A DNA stretch of 64,000 bases from Ancylobacter oerskovii (lineage in GTDB: Bacteria; Pseudomonadota; Alphaproteobacteria; Rhizobiales; Xanthobacteraceae). The stretch covers positions 372,001 through 436,000 of the forward strand of contig NZ_JAHBGB010000002.1 of the NCBI RefSeq assembly GCF_018390555.1, in the 5' to 3' direction. Each line of letters begins with the position of its first letter. Positions within the stretch are counted from its first letter, which is position 1. Position numbers and translations under genes: made by a program. Below the pieces are notes generated by a model. It saw nothing but the letters and a program-made list of their open reading frames with translations, did not search any database and was not told where the DNA came from. Of this stretch, positions 25,884 through 33,631 are shown piece after piece.

Positions 25884-26977
25884 CCCGCCTGCCAGGCGAA
25901 GTCCGGTGCCTCGGTGACGAGGCGCAGCTCCGGGAACAGCGCCTTCAGCCCGGCGAGGCGCGCCTTCGGCAGGAAGGCCGGCAGCATCACCGAAGGCCGC
26001 ACCGCCGCGACGAGCACCCGCAGGCCCTCGCGGGTCGGGTGCACGTTCCAGCGCCGCAGCGTCGCCTGCCCGCCGGCGACGAGGCGTTCGGCGGCGGATC
26101 CCGCGGCGACATGGCCGGTGAAGACCACGTCCGCCTCGCCGCTGGCGACGAAGCGCTGCGCCAGCGCCGCGGACAGCCCCCGCTCGGCCTGCGCCCCGGC
26201 GACGATCATGACGCCGGCGGCCGGGCTGCGTGCCGTCAGCGTGCCGGCGGTCTCCAGCACCTGCGCCGGCCAGTCGCGAAGCTCCGCCACGGCGGTCGCG
26301 GGCCGCTCGGCCATCGCCTGCGCCACTGCCCGCGTGGCCGGACAGAGCGAGACCGGCACCCCGGCGCGCTGGAAGGCCAGCGCCATCTCCAGCGCCCGCC
26401 CGGCCGGCGGCGCCGGCAGCAGCAGCGCCCGCGCGCGGGCCAGCGCCACGAGAGCGGCCGCCTGCCGGTCGAGCGGCTCCTCGGCGTCGCCATAGGAGGC
26501 GTCGCAGACCAGCGCCGCCGCCGGCAAGGGCGGCACCACCGGAAACAGCGCGCTCTCGGCGGAATAGTCGCCGCTATAGAGGAGGCCCGAGGCCCCGCCG
26601 ATGCGCATCCACACCGCGCCCGGCGCATGGCCGGCCGGCCCGGTCTCGACGTCGAGGCCGGCGATCCGCGTCGTCCCGCCGAATGGCAGGTCCTGTGCCT
26701 GCCGCAGCCGGTCCTCGCCCGCCAGCGCCCGCACCGCCTCGGTGGCGTAGACCGGCGGATCGCCGATCTCCGGCGCGAGGTCCAGCGCCCCGACATGGTC
26801 GGGATGGCCGTGCGAGATGAGGATGGCGTCCACCTTGCCGATGCCGCCCAGAGACGGTCGCCGCCCGGCATCCGGCCCCTCGCCGAGGTCGAGCAGCAGG
26901 CGCCGGCCGTCCATCTCGAGGAGGAAGCAGGCCGGCCCCTTCATGCCCCATCCCGACAGCGCGGCCAGACGTTTCAT
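25880..26977 (-). CDS. Beta-CASP-like metallo-beta-lactamase-fold hydrolase
   Basis: A 365-residue MBL-fold enzyme. The metal motif is [11 protein letters not shown] (about residue 56). It also has [10 protein letters not shown] and [10 protein letters not shown], and a C-terminal [10 protein letters not shown] resembling the beta-CASP motif of RNA-processing hydrolases. An inserted alpha/beta region (about 185-300) fits a reduced beta-CASP cap. The start overlaps the permease stop as TGATG, so it is translated with an iron/aminoethylphosphonate-family ABC transporter. A phosphoesterase role on an imported compound or a separate nuclease role are both possible; I cannot decide. Confidence 0.8.
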   Translation of the reverse strand: MKRLAALSGWGMKGPACFLLEMDGRRLLLDLGEGPDAGRRPSLGGIGKVDAILISHGHPDHVGALDLAPEIGDPPVYATEAVRALAGEDRLRQAQDLPFGGTTRIAGLDVETGPAGHAPGAVWMRIGGASGLLYSGDYSAESALFPVVPPLPAAALVCDASYGDAEEPLDRQAAALVALARARALLLPAPPAGRALEMALAFQRAGVPVSLCPATRAVAQAMAERPATAVAELRDWPAQVLETAGTLTARSPAAGVMIVAGAQAERGLSAALAQRFVASGEADVVFTGHVAAGSAAERLVAGGQATLRRWNVHPTREGLRVLVAAVRPSVMLPAFLPKARLAGLKALFPELRLVTEAPDFAWQAG

Positions 26978-28674
26978 CACTGCAGCCCCGTGAAGCGGGC
27001 GCCGGCGAAGCGGCGCAGCGCGGCGATCAGCAGCATGGGGATCAACGTCGTCAGCACGATGGCGATGAAGCTCATGGTCATGCCGAGCCCCACCGAGCCC
27101 TGCTCGAATTGCCGCCAGATGAAGCCGGCAATGGTCATCATCCCCACCGGCGCCACCAGCAGCGAGGCGACCAGTTCGCGCGAGGCCACCGCGAAGACCA
27201 GCAGCATGGAGGTGACGAGGCTGGGCAGGATCAGTGGCAGCATGATGCGGCGGAACACGGTGAGCGGCCGCGCGCCCGCCACCCGCGCCGCCGCCTCCAG
27301 ATTGTCGCCGATCTGCTGGAAGGCCGCGGTGGCGTAGCGCACCGGCTGCGGCAGCAGGATGCAGCAATAGGCTATGAGCAGGATGAAGGCGGTGTTGTAG
27401 GGGGTCAGCGGCAGCCAGGGCTGGTTCCAGGCGAGGATCATGCCCACTGCCACCACCACTCCGGGCAGCGCGCTCGGCAGCATGGCCAGCACTTCCAGCC
27501 CAAGCCGCCCGCGCCCGCGCCCCTTCACCACCGCATAGGCAGTGAGCGCCCCCAGGGCGCCGGCGACCAGTGCGGTGCCGATGCCCAGGCTCAGCGAATT
27601 GCCCAGCGCCTGCAAGGCGCCGCCGGCATTGAAGAGCACTTCCTCGAAGTTCTGCAGCCCCATATTGGACGGCTTCAGCCCGCCGGAAATGGTCTTGGAC
27701 AGCGCGGTGGCGAGGATGGCGGCGAGCGGCAGCCCGGTCGCCAGCAGCGCGACCAGCGCGAAGGCGAGCCCCACCGGCACCGCCCACGGGCCGAGCGCCC
27801 GCTTGTCCTTCGCCTGCGGCTTGCCGCCGACGGTGTCGAAGTTGCGCCCGGAGAGGATGCGCCGCTGGATCAGGAAGGCCACCAGCGACAGCCCGACCAG
27901 CAGCAGCGACAGGATGGCGGCGCCGGGCAGGTCGATCGGCCAGTCGGAGATGCGGGTCTCGATGCCGGTCACCAGCACCTCGAAGCCGAAACGGGTGCCG
28001 AGCGCCGCCGGCGTGCCGTATTCCTCGATGGCGAGTGCGAACACCAGAAGCAGGCTCGCCGCCAGCCCCGGCGTCGCCAGCGGCAGGGTGATGCGCCAGA
28101 ACGCCCGCGCCGGCCGCGCCCCGAACACCCGGCCGACATCGGCATAGCGGGTGCCCACCGCCTCAATGGTGCGCGACACCGCGAAATACACCACCGGGAA
28201 CAGGTTGAGGGTCATGATCAGGATCATGCCCGGCACCGAGAACAGCAGCGGCCCGAGATTGATCCCCGTCAATTGCTGGAGATAGCCGCGCGGCTGCATC
28301 GTCATGATCCAGCCCAGCGTGGCGATGTAGGGCGGGATCATGAACGGCACGAGGAAGGCGACGTCCCACACCAGCGCGCCGGGCACCCTGAACAGCGCCC
28401 GCGCCACCGCCAGCGGCACGCCGATCAGCGTGCAGCCGGCGACGACGCCCAGCCCGATGAGCAGCGTGTGGCCGGCGAGGCGGATGAGCGCCGGGTCGGC
28501 CAGCGTCTTCGGCAGATGCTGCAGGGGCTTGGCGAAGGAGCCGCGCCCGAGCTCCGGGAAGATCGCCTGCAGCACGATGAAGACGAAGGGCACGGCGACG
28601 ATCAGCGCGAGGCTCACCCCCGCCACCCAGCCGATCGGGCCGTGGCCGCTCGTCCTCGCCGCTGCCGCGCGCAT
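26977..28674 (-). CDS. ABC transporter permease, ferric iron/2-aminoethylphosphonate family, fused two-domain
   Basis: A 565-residue permease with two BPD_transp_1 domains in one chain, as in FbpB/ThiP-like transporters, and about twelve hydrophobic segments. EAA-type loops are seen in each half (DVGRVFGARPARAFWRITLP and AARVAGARPLTVFRRIMLP). ATG at 28674 (MRAAAARTSGHG) is chosen because the longer frame would overlap the binding-protein gene. It lies 10 nt after that gene and forms the channel of the operon's importer. The substrate is unresolved between ferric iron and phosphonate-type ligands. Confidence 0.92.
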   Translation of the reverse strand: MRAAAARTSGHGPIGWVAGVSLALIVAVPFVFIVLQAIFPELGRGSFAKPLQHLPKTLADPALIRLAGHTLLIGLGVVAGCTLIGVPLAVARALFRVPGALVWDVAFLVPFMIPPYIATLGWIMTMQPRGYLQQLTGINLGPLLFSVPGMILIMTLNLFPVVYFAVSRTIEAVGTRYADVGRVFGARPARAFWRITLPLATPGLAASLLLVFALAIEEYGTPAALGTRFGFEVLVTGIETRISDWPIDLPGAAILSLLLVGLSLVAFLIQRRILSGRNFDTVGGKPQAKDKRALGPWAVPVGLAFALVALLATGLPLAAILATALSKTISGGLKPSNMGLQNFEEVLFNAGGALQALGNSLSLGIGTALVAGALGALTAYAVVKGRGRGRLGLEVLAMLPSALPGVVVAVGMILAWNQPWLPLTPYNTAFILLIAYCCILLPQPVRYATAAFQQIGDNLEAAARVAGARPLTVFRRIMLPLILPSLVTSMLLVFAVASRELVASLLVAPVGMMTIAGFIWRQFEQGSVGLGMTMSFIAIVLTTLIPMLLIAALRRFAGARFTGLQ

Positions 28675-28684
28675 GTCGAGCGCC

Positions 28685-29635
28685 TTACTTGCCGAACACC
28701 TTGCCGAATTCGGCCAGCGTGGCGTCGCGCTTGCCATAGACCGCCGCCGCGTCGACGGGCAGGATCTTCAGCTCGGAGATCAGCGGCCGGTTGGCCTTTA
28801 CGTCGGCGCGGGCCGGCATCAGATAGGTCGCCGCCACCGCCTTCTGGCCCTCGTCGGAAAGCACGTAGTCGATGAACTTCTTGGCGTCGTCCTGCTGCTT
28901 CGACCAGTTGAGGATCATCATCGGGCGCGGAGCGATCACCGTGCCGGAGGCCGGGAAGATCACGTCGATCGACTCGCCCTTGGCCTTGGCGGCCAGCGAG
29001 ATGTAGTCGACGGCGCCGAACACCGCCGCCTTGGCGCCCTGCATCACCGGGTTGAGCGCCTCGGCATTGGCGCCGGCGACGATGGCGCCGTTGGCGGCGA
29101 GACCCTTGAACAGCTCCCAGCCATCCTTGGCCTGCAACGCGGCGGTGAGCTCAAACGAAGCGCCGGACTGCGCCGGATCCGGGATCGTCACGAGGTCCTT
29201 GTACTCCGGCTTGGTCAGGTCGGCCCACTCCGCCGGCTTCGGCGTGCCCGAGGCCGGGTTCCAGGCGATGCCGAGCGCCGAGATGCCCTGCGCTACCGCG
29301 GTGTCGTTCTTCAGGAAGGCCGGCACTTTCTCGGCGTTGGGGCTGGTGTAAGCAACCAGCCAGCCGCGCCTGGCGAAGTCGGTGGCGGTGTCCCAGGAGG
29401 CGGAGATCAGCACGTCGACCACCGGGTTGGCGGCCTCGGATTCGATGCGCGCCATGATCTTGCCGGTGGTGGCCTGGAAGACGTTGACCTTCACGCCGGT
29501 CTTGGCGGTGTAGCCGGCCGCCAGCTTGTCGATCAGCCCGCCGGGGCCGGCGGAATAGACGGTGATGTCGGCCAGGGCGGCGCTCGTCGCGAGCAGCGAC
29601 GCCCCGAGGGCGAGGGCGAGGGAAAAGGCGCGCAT
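28685..29635 (-). CDS. ABC binding protein, ferric iron/2-aminoethylphosphonate family
   Basis: A 316-residue extracellular solute-binding protein (family 1, AfuA/FbpA fold). Signal peptide residues 1-22 end in SAALA; the mature protein starts DITVYSAGPGGLIDKLAAGY. Hinge and ligand-lobe segments include IESEAANPVVDVLISAS and TKPEYKDLVTIPDP. The tandem tyrosines that bind iron in FbpA are not evident, which leans toward another ligand such as aminoethylphosphonate, but this is not decisive. It is the second gene of a four-gene operon. Confidence 0.88.
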   Translation of the reverse strand: MRAFSLALALGASLLATSAALADITVYSAGPGGLIDKLAAGYTAKTGVKVNVFQATTGKIMARIESEAANPVVDVLISASWDTATDFARRGWLVAYTSPNAEKVPAFLKNDTAVAQGISALGIAWNPASGTPKPAEWADLTKPEYKDLVTIPDPAQSGASFELTAALQAKDGWELFKGLAANGAIVAGANAEALNPVMQGAKAAVFGAVDYISLAAKAKGESIDVIFPASGTVIAPRPMMILNWSKQQDDAKKFIDYVLSDEGQKAVAATYLMPARADVKANRPLISELKILPVDAAAVYGKRDATLAEFGKVFGK

Positions 29636-29650
29636 GATCGGCTCCTGCAG

Positions 29651-30772
29651 CTAGGCGGCGGCGGAAGAGGTCCCGGAGGACGAGGCCGCGTTGGTTGGGG
29701 ACGACGTGACGGGATCGGCGAACCAGCGCAGGTCCTGCGGCGGACAGAACAGGCCGACGATCTCGCCGATGGCGGCGCGGCGCGGGCTGGCGAGCTGGAT
29801 GTCGAGCGCGGTGCCGCAGAGGCGCAGCGTCAGCACATGGCCATCGCCGCGGAAGCGGGTGCGGATCACCTCGGCGCGGGGACGCCCTTCTATCGCCGGG
29901 CCGACCAGCGTCGCCCGGGCGGGCAGCAGCAGCCGGGCCGCCTCCGCCGCCGGACCGCCGGGGCCGATGCTCATGTCGGTGCCCTCGATCAGCCACCCGG
30001 CCTCGGAGCGGCGCATCGGCAGCAGGCAGCCGAGATTGAGGAACTCAGCCACTTCCGGGCTGGCCGGCTCGGCGATCAGCGTCTCCGGCGCCGCCATCTG
30101 GACGATCCGCCCGCCGCGCATCACCGCCACCTGATGGGCGAGCGCGAAGGCCTCGGTGCGGTCGTGCGTCACATAGAGGGCGGTGAGGCCGAGCTGGGCG
30201 ACCAGCGCCCCGATCTCGCCCACCATCGCCTCGCGCAGCTCGGGATCGAGATTGGACAGCGGCTCGTCGAACAGCACCAGCGGCGGCTCGGCGACGATGG
30301 CGCGGGCCAGCGCCACCCGCTGCTGCTGGCCGCCGGACATGTCGGAGGGCCGGCGCTCCGCCATGGCGCCGAGCCCGACGCGTTCCAGCGCCGCCGCCAC
30401 GCGGGCGCGCCGCTCGGCCGACGGCACGCCGCGCATCTCCAGCGGGAAGCCGACATTGCCGGCGACGCTCATATGCGGCCACAGCGCATAGTCCTGGAAC
30501 ACCATGCCGAGCCCGCGCGCCTCCGGCGGCACGAAACGGCCGAGGGCGGCGTCGGCGACCGGCACGCCGAGGATCTCGATCCGCCCGGCGCTGGGCGCCA
30601 GCAGCCCGGCGACCAGTTGCAGCAGCGTGGTCTTGCCGCAGCCGGAAGGGCCGAGCAGCGCCAGCACCTTGCCGGGCGCCACGTCGAAGCCGACCTCGTC
30701 GAGGATCCGCGCCGGGCCATAGCTCAGGCCGAGGCCGCGGACCGAGACCGCTGGGCTTGTGTCGGAGGACAT
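29651..30772 (-). CDS. ABC transporter ATPase, ferric iron/2-aminoethylphosphonate family
   Basis: A 373-residue ATPase of the Fbp/Pot-type subfamily. Motifs are Walker A GPSGCGKTT, Q-loop FQDYALWPHM, signature MSGGQQQR, Walker B VLFDEPLSNLD and H-loop VTHD. The C-terminal 130 residues hold a TOBE-like regulatory domain (RAEVIRTRFRGDGHVLTLRL). ATG at 30772 (MSSDTSPAVSV) is preferred to an in-frame codon 30 nt upstream. It is the first gene of the operon ATPase, binding protein, permease, hydrolase. The 205 bp upstream show no clear operator. Confidence 0.93.
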   Translation of the reverse strand: MSSDTSPAVSVRGLGLSYGPARILDEVGFDVAPGKVLALLGPSGCGKTTLLQLVAGLLAPSAGRIEILGVPVADAALGRFVPPEARGLGMVFQDYALWPHMSVAGNVGFPLEMRGVPSAERRARVAAALERVGLGAMAERRPSDMSGGQQQRVALARAIVAEPPLVLFDEPLSNLDPELREAMVGEIGALVAQLGLTALYVTHDRTEAFALAHQVAVMRGGRIVQMAAPETLIAEPASPEVAEFLNLGCLLPMRRSEAGWLIEGTDMSIGPGGPAAEAARLLLPARATLVGPAIEGRPRAEVIRTRFRGDGHVLTLRLCGTALDIQLASPRRAAIGEIVGLFCPPQDLRWFADPVTSSPTNAASSSGTSSAAA

Positions 30773-30977
30773 GAGGGATCCGGATGCGAACGATCCGGGC
30801 ACAGCTAAGCGAGCCGCATGACACTTGCGTGACGGCTACGCGACACCGACGCCACCGGCACGGCGCAAGCCGCCGCTGCCCCGCCGCCAATCCGGCGCCG
30901 GCAACGGGAGGCACTCCCGCCGCCGGCCGGTTCGGATACCCGCACGGATCATCGCGCGAGCGGGAAGCCCGTACGCC

Positions 30978-31751
30978 TCAGCCGGGTTCCGCCCCTTGGT
31001 CCGACACCACCCCATGCCCCAGCGTGGCGATGAAGCGCGCGGTGCGCTCCTGCCGCGGCCGGGTGAAGAGCTCGGCCGCCGGCCCGCCTTCCACCACCTC
31101 GCCGGCTTCCAGCAGCACCGCGTCCTGCGCCACCCGCGCGGCGAGGCGCAGGTCATGGGTGGCGATCAGCATGGTGGTGCCTTCGCGGGCGAGCTGCGCC
31201 AGCACCTCCACCACTTCCAGCGACAATTCCGGGTCGAGCGCCGAGGTCGGCTCGTCGCACAGCAGCACCCGCGGCGAGGAGGCAAGCGCGCGGGCGATGG
31301 CGACGCGCTGCTGCTGGCCGCCGGAAAGCTGCGCCGGCCAGGCCTGCGCCTTGTCCGCCAGCCCCACCTTGTCGAGCAGCTCCAGCGCCCGGGCCCGCGC
31401 CTTCGCCTCCGGCCATTTCAGCACCACGATCAGGCTTTCCATGACGTTGCCGAGCGCGGTGCGGTGCGGGAACAGCTGGAAGTTCTGGAACACCATGCCG
31501 GTCTGGCGCCGCACCCGGCGCAGCGTCTCGCGCTCGGGCGGGCGGCCGGTGAAGCGCACCGTCTCCCCGCCGATGACCAGCTGTCCCGCCTCCGGGATCT
31601 CCAGCAGGTTCACGCAGCGCAGCAGCGTCGACTTGCCGGAGCCGGACGGGCCGATCAGCGCCGTCACGCTGCCCTCGCGCACCGCGAGGCTCACGCCCTT
31701 CAGCACCGTCAGGTCGCCGAAGCTCTTCACGATGTCGGCGAGGCGGATCAT
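30978..31751 (-). CDS. Amino-acid ABC ATPase, cystine type (TcyN/YecC-like)
   Basis: A 257-residue ATPase of the polar amino acid subfamily. Motifs are Walker A GPSGSGKST, FQNFQLFPHRT, LSGGQQQR, VLLCDEPTSALDPE and ATHD. It overlaps the permease gene as ATGA. With the permease and binding protein it forms a complete importer that most resembles the E. coli cystine system TcyJLN. A cystine specificity is inferred from binding-protein similarity and the upstream motif shared with methionine transport genes. Confidence 0.92.
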   Translation of the reverse strand: MIRLADIVKSFGDLTVLKGVSLAVREGSVTALIGPSGSGKSTLLRCVNLLEIPEAGQLVIGGETVRFTGRPPERETLRRVRRQTGMVFQNFQLFPHRTALGNVMESLIVVLKWPEAKARARALELLDKVGLADKAQAWPAQLSGGQQQRVAIARALASSPRVLLCDEPTSALDPELSLEVVEVLAQLAREGTTMLIATHDLRLAARVAQDAVLLEAGEVVEGGPAAELFTRPRQERTARFIATLGHGVVSDQGAEPG

Positions 31752-32431
31752 CGCGCCGCCTCCGGGGCAAGGCCGCTGGCGCGGGCGAGCCGGTGCTCCA
31801 GCCGGTCCTGCAGCGCCGACAGCACCGAACTCAGCGCCAGATAGATCAACGCCGCCTCGATATAGATGATCAGCGGCTCGTAGCTGGTGGCGACGATGCG
31901 CTGCGCCGCCTGGAACAGCTCCGGCACGGTGACGGCGGCGGCGAGCGAGGTGTCCTTCACCAGCGAGATGAAGGTGTTGGACAGCGGCGGCACCGCCGTG
32001 CGCGCCGCCTGCGGCAGCACGGTGCGCCGCAGCGCCTGCGCCCAGTTCATGCCGATGGAATAGCTCGCCTCCCACTGGCCCTTGGGGATGGAGGCGATCA
32101 CCGCCCGCACGATCTCGGAACTGTAGGCGCCGACATTCAGCGTGAAGCCGATCAGCGCCGCCGGGAAGGCGTCGAGCAGGATGCCGACGCTGGGCAGGCC
32201 GTAGAAGATCACGAAGAGCTGCACCAGCAGCGGCGTGCCGCGGATGATCCACACATAGAAGCGCGCGAGCGCCACCAGCGGGCGCGGCCCGTAGAGCCGC
32301 GCGAGCGCGGTCAGGAAGCCGAGCGTCAGGCCGAAGGCGAAGGACAGCAGCGTCAGCGGTACGGTGAAGACGAGACAGGCCCACAGGAGCGGCGCGAGCG
32401 AGTCGAGCATGAGTTGCAGCCAGTGCGGCAC
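31748..32431 (-). CDS. Amino-acid ABC permease, cystine type (TcyL/YecS-like)
   Basis: A 227-residue permease of the His/Glu/Gln/Arg/opine family. It begins VPHWLQLMLDSLAPLLW at a GTG (32431) preceded by GGAAGGA, and includes IIRGTPLLVQLFVIFYGLP and the coupling-loop segment SIPKGQWEASYSIGMNWAQ, much like E. coli YecS. About five hydrophobic segments are visible. It is separated from the upstream binding-protein gene by a 260-nt gap containing a palindromic repeat, so membrane components may be expressed less than the binding protein. Confidence 0.92.
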   Translation of the reverse strand: MPHWLQLMLDSLAPLLWACLVFTVPLTLLSFAFGLTLGFLTALARLYGPRPLVALARFYVWIIRGTPLLVQLFVIFYGLPSVGILLDAFPAALIGFTLNVGAYSSEIVRAVIASIPKGQWEASYSIGMNWAQALRRTVLPQAARTAVPPLSNTFISLVKDTSLAAAVTVPELFQAAQRIVATSYEPLIIYIEAALIYLALSSVLSALQDRLEHRLARASGLAPEAAR

Positions 32432-32527
32432 GGCGGTCCTTCCCAGATGCGACAGAACCGGCCCTGCGGCCGGTCCTCGAGGTGATGCGCCGGCGCGGGG
32501 CCGCCTCCGGGGTCGACCCGAGAACCA

Positions 32528-32635
32528 CCTCATCCCTAGGTGCCCGGCCGCAGGCCGGGCCTCGAAGGATGCTCCTCCGGGCGCGCTTTACCGAGCATCC
32601 TTCGAGGCTCGCCACGCCCGCGCCTCAGGATGAGG
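32528..32635. repeat. Paired palindromic repeat (BIME-like), locus 1
   Basis: CCTCGAAGGATGCTC (32560-32574) and GAGCATCCTTCGAGG (32593-32607) are perfect 15-bp inverted arms. Outer arms CCTCATCCCTAGG and CCTCAGGATGAGG extend them imperfectly. The same elements recur near 48.4 kb. It sits inside the cystine operon between binding protein and permease. Confidence 0.75.
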
Positions 32636-32691
32636 ACGGCTTACGGATCGGGTCGGCAGGCGGAGGCGACGGTCGGGCCGCCCCGACCAGC

Positions 32692-33468
32692 TTACTTCGA
32701 AACGTCCGCGCCGAAATAGGCGTCGGAGATGCGCGCATAGGTGCCGTCGGCCTTGATCGCGTCGAGCGCCTTGTTGATGGCGGCGACGAGATCGGGATTG
32801 CCCTTGCGCAGGATGATGCCGGAATAGTCGGCGTCCTTCTGCTCGGCGACGATCTTCACCGGTGCATCCGGCTTGTGCTTCTTGAAGTCGAGGAAGGACA
32901 GGCTGTCGTTCAGCGTGGCGTCGGCCCGCCCGTTGAGCACCAGCTGGATCGACTGGTCGAAGCCGTCGGTGCCGACGAGGCTGGCGCCGTAGCCCTCCGC
33001 CAGCTTGCCGAAATTGGAGGTCAGCGACTGCGCCGCCCGCTTGCCCTTCAGGTCCTCGAAGCTCTTGATCGTGTCGTTGCCGTCGCGCACGATCAGCACC
33101 GCCTTGGAGGCGATGTAGGGCTGCGAGAAGTCGTACTTCGCCTTGCGCGCCTCGGTGATGCCGACCTGGTTGATCACCACGTCGTAGCGGCGGGCATCGA
33201 GGCCGGCGATCAGCCCGTCCCATTTGCCTTCCAGGAATTCGGGATTCACGCCGAGGCGCTTGGCGATCTCCTGCCCGATCTCGACGTCGAAGCCGACCAG
33301 CTTGTTGGCCGAGTCGTGATAGGTGAAGGGCGGATAGGTGCCCTCGGTGCCGATGCGGATGACGCCGGCCTGCTTGATGCTGGCCAGCTCGTCCGCCCGG
33401 GCGACGGCCGCCAGCGGCACGAGCGCGGCGATCGCAACGGCGAACAGGGTCTTGCTGATGAAGCTCAT
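32692..33468 (-). CDS. Cystine-type ABC binding protein (TcyJ/FliY-like)
   Basis: A 258-residue periplasmic binding protein. Signal residues 1-25 end in VARA. The mature part has IKQAGVIRIGTEGTYPPFTY, KWDGLIAGLDARRYDVVINQVGI and the C-terminus YFGADVSK, closely echoing E. coli TcyJ (EGTYPPF, WDGMLASLDSKRIDVVINQV, WFGADVTK). Those shared stretches support a cystine or related amino-acid ligand. It is the first gene of the operon. The 17-bp motif shared with both methionine loci lies 134 nt upstream. Confidence 0.9.
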   Translation of the reverse strand: MSFISKTLFAVAIAALVPLAAVARADELASIKQAGVIRIGTEGTYPPFTYHDSANKLVGFDVEIGQEIAKRLGVNPEFLEGKWDGLIAGLDARRYDVVINQVGITEARKAKYDFSQPYIASKAVLIVRDGNDTIKSFEDLKGKRAAQSLTSNFGKLAEGYGASLVGTDGFDQSIQLVLNGRADATLNDSLSFLDFKKHKPDAPVKIVAEQKDADYSGIILRKGNPDLVAAINKALDAIKADGTYARISDAYFGADVSK

Positions 33469-33601
33469 GATCTCACCTCACGGCGGCAGGCCGCGCACAT
33501 GCGCGCGGGAACCCCTGGTCCAGTTGGGGCCCGCGCGCGGTTTTCGCCAGGGCACGAGGCCGCGGCAATGGACGGCATCGGTCGCATAACGACCGAAAAT
33601 T

Positions 33602-33618
33602 GTCTACTGAATTTATAG
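33602..33618 (-). promoter_or_regulatory. Shared sulfur-transport motif, site 3
   Basis: On the minus strand it reads CTATAAATTCAGTAGAC, matching site 1 at 15 of 17 positions and site 2 at 13. It lies upstream of the cystine-type transporter operon. Confidence 0.55.
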
Positions 33619-33631
33619 TCTACCTTGCCCC

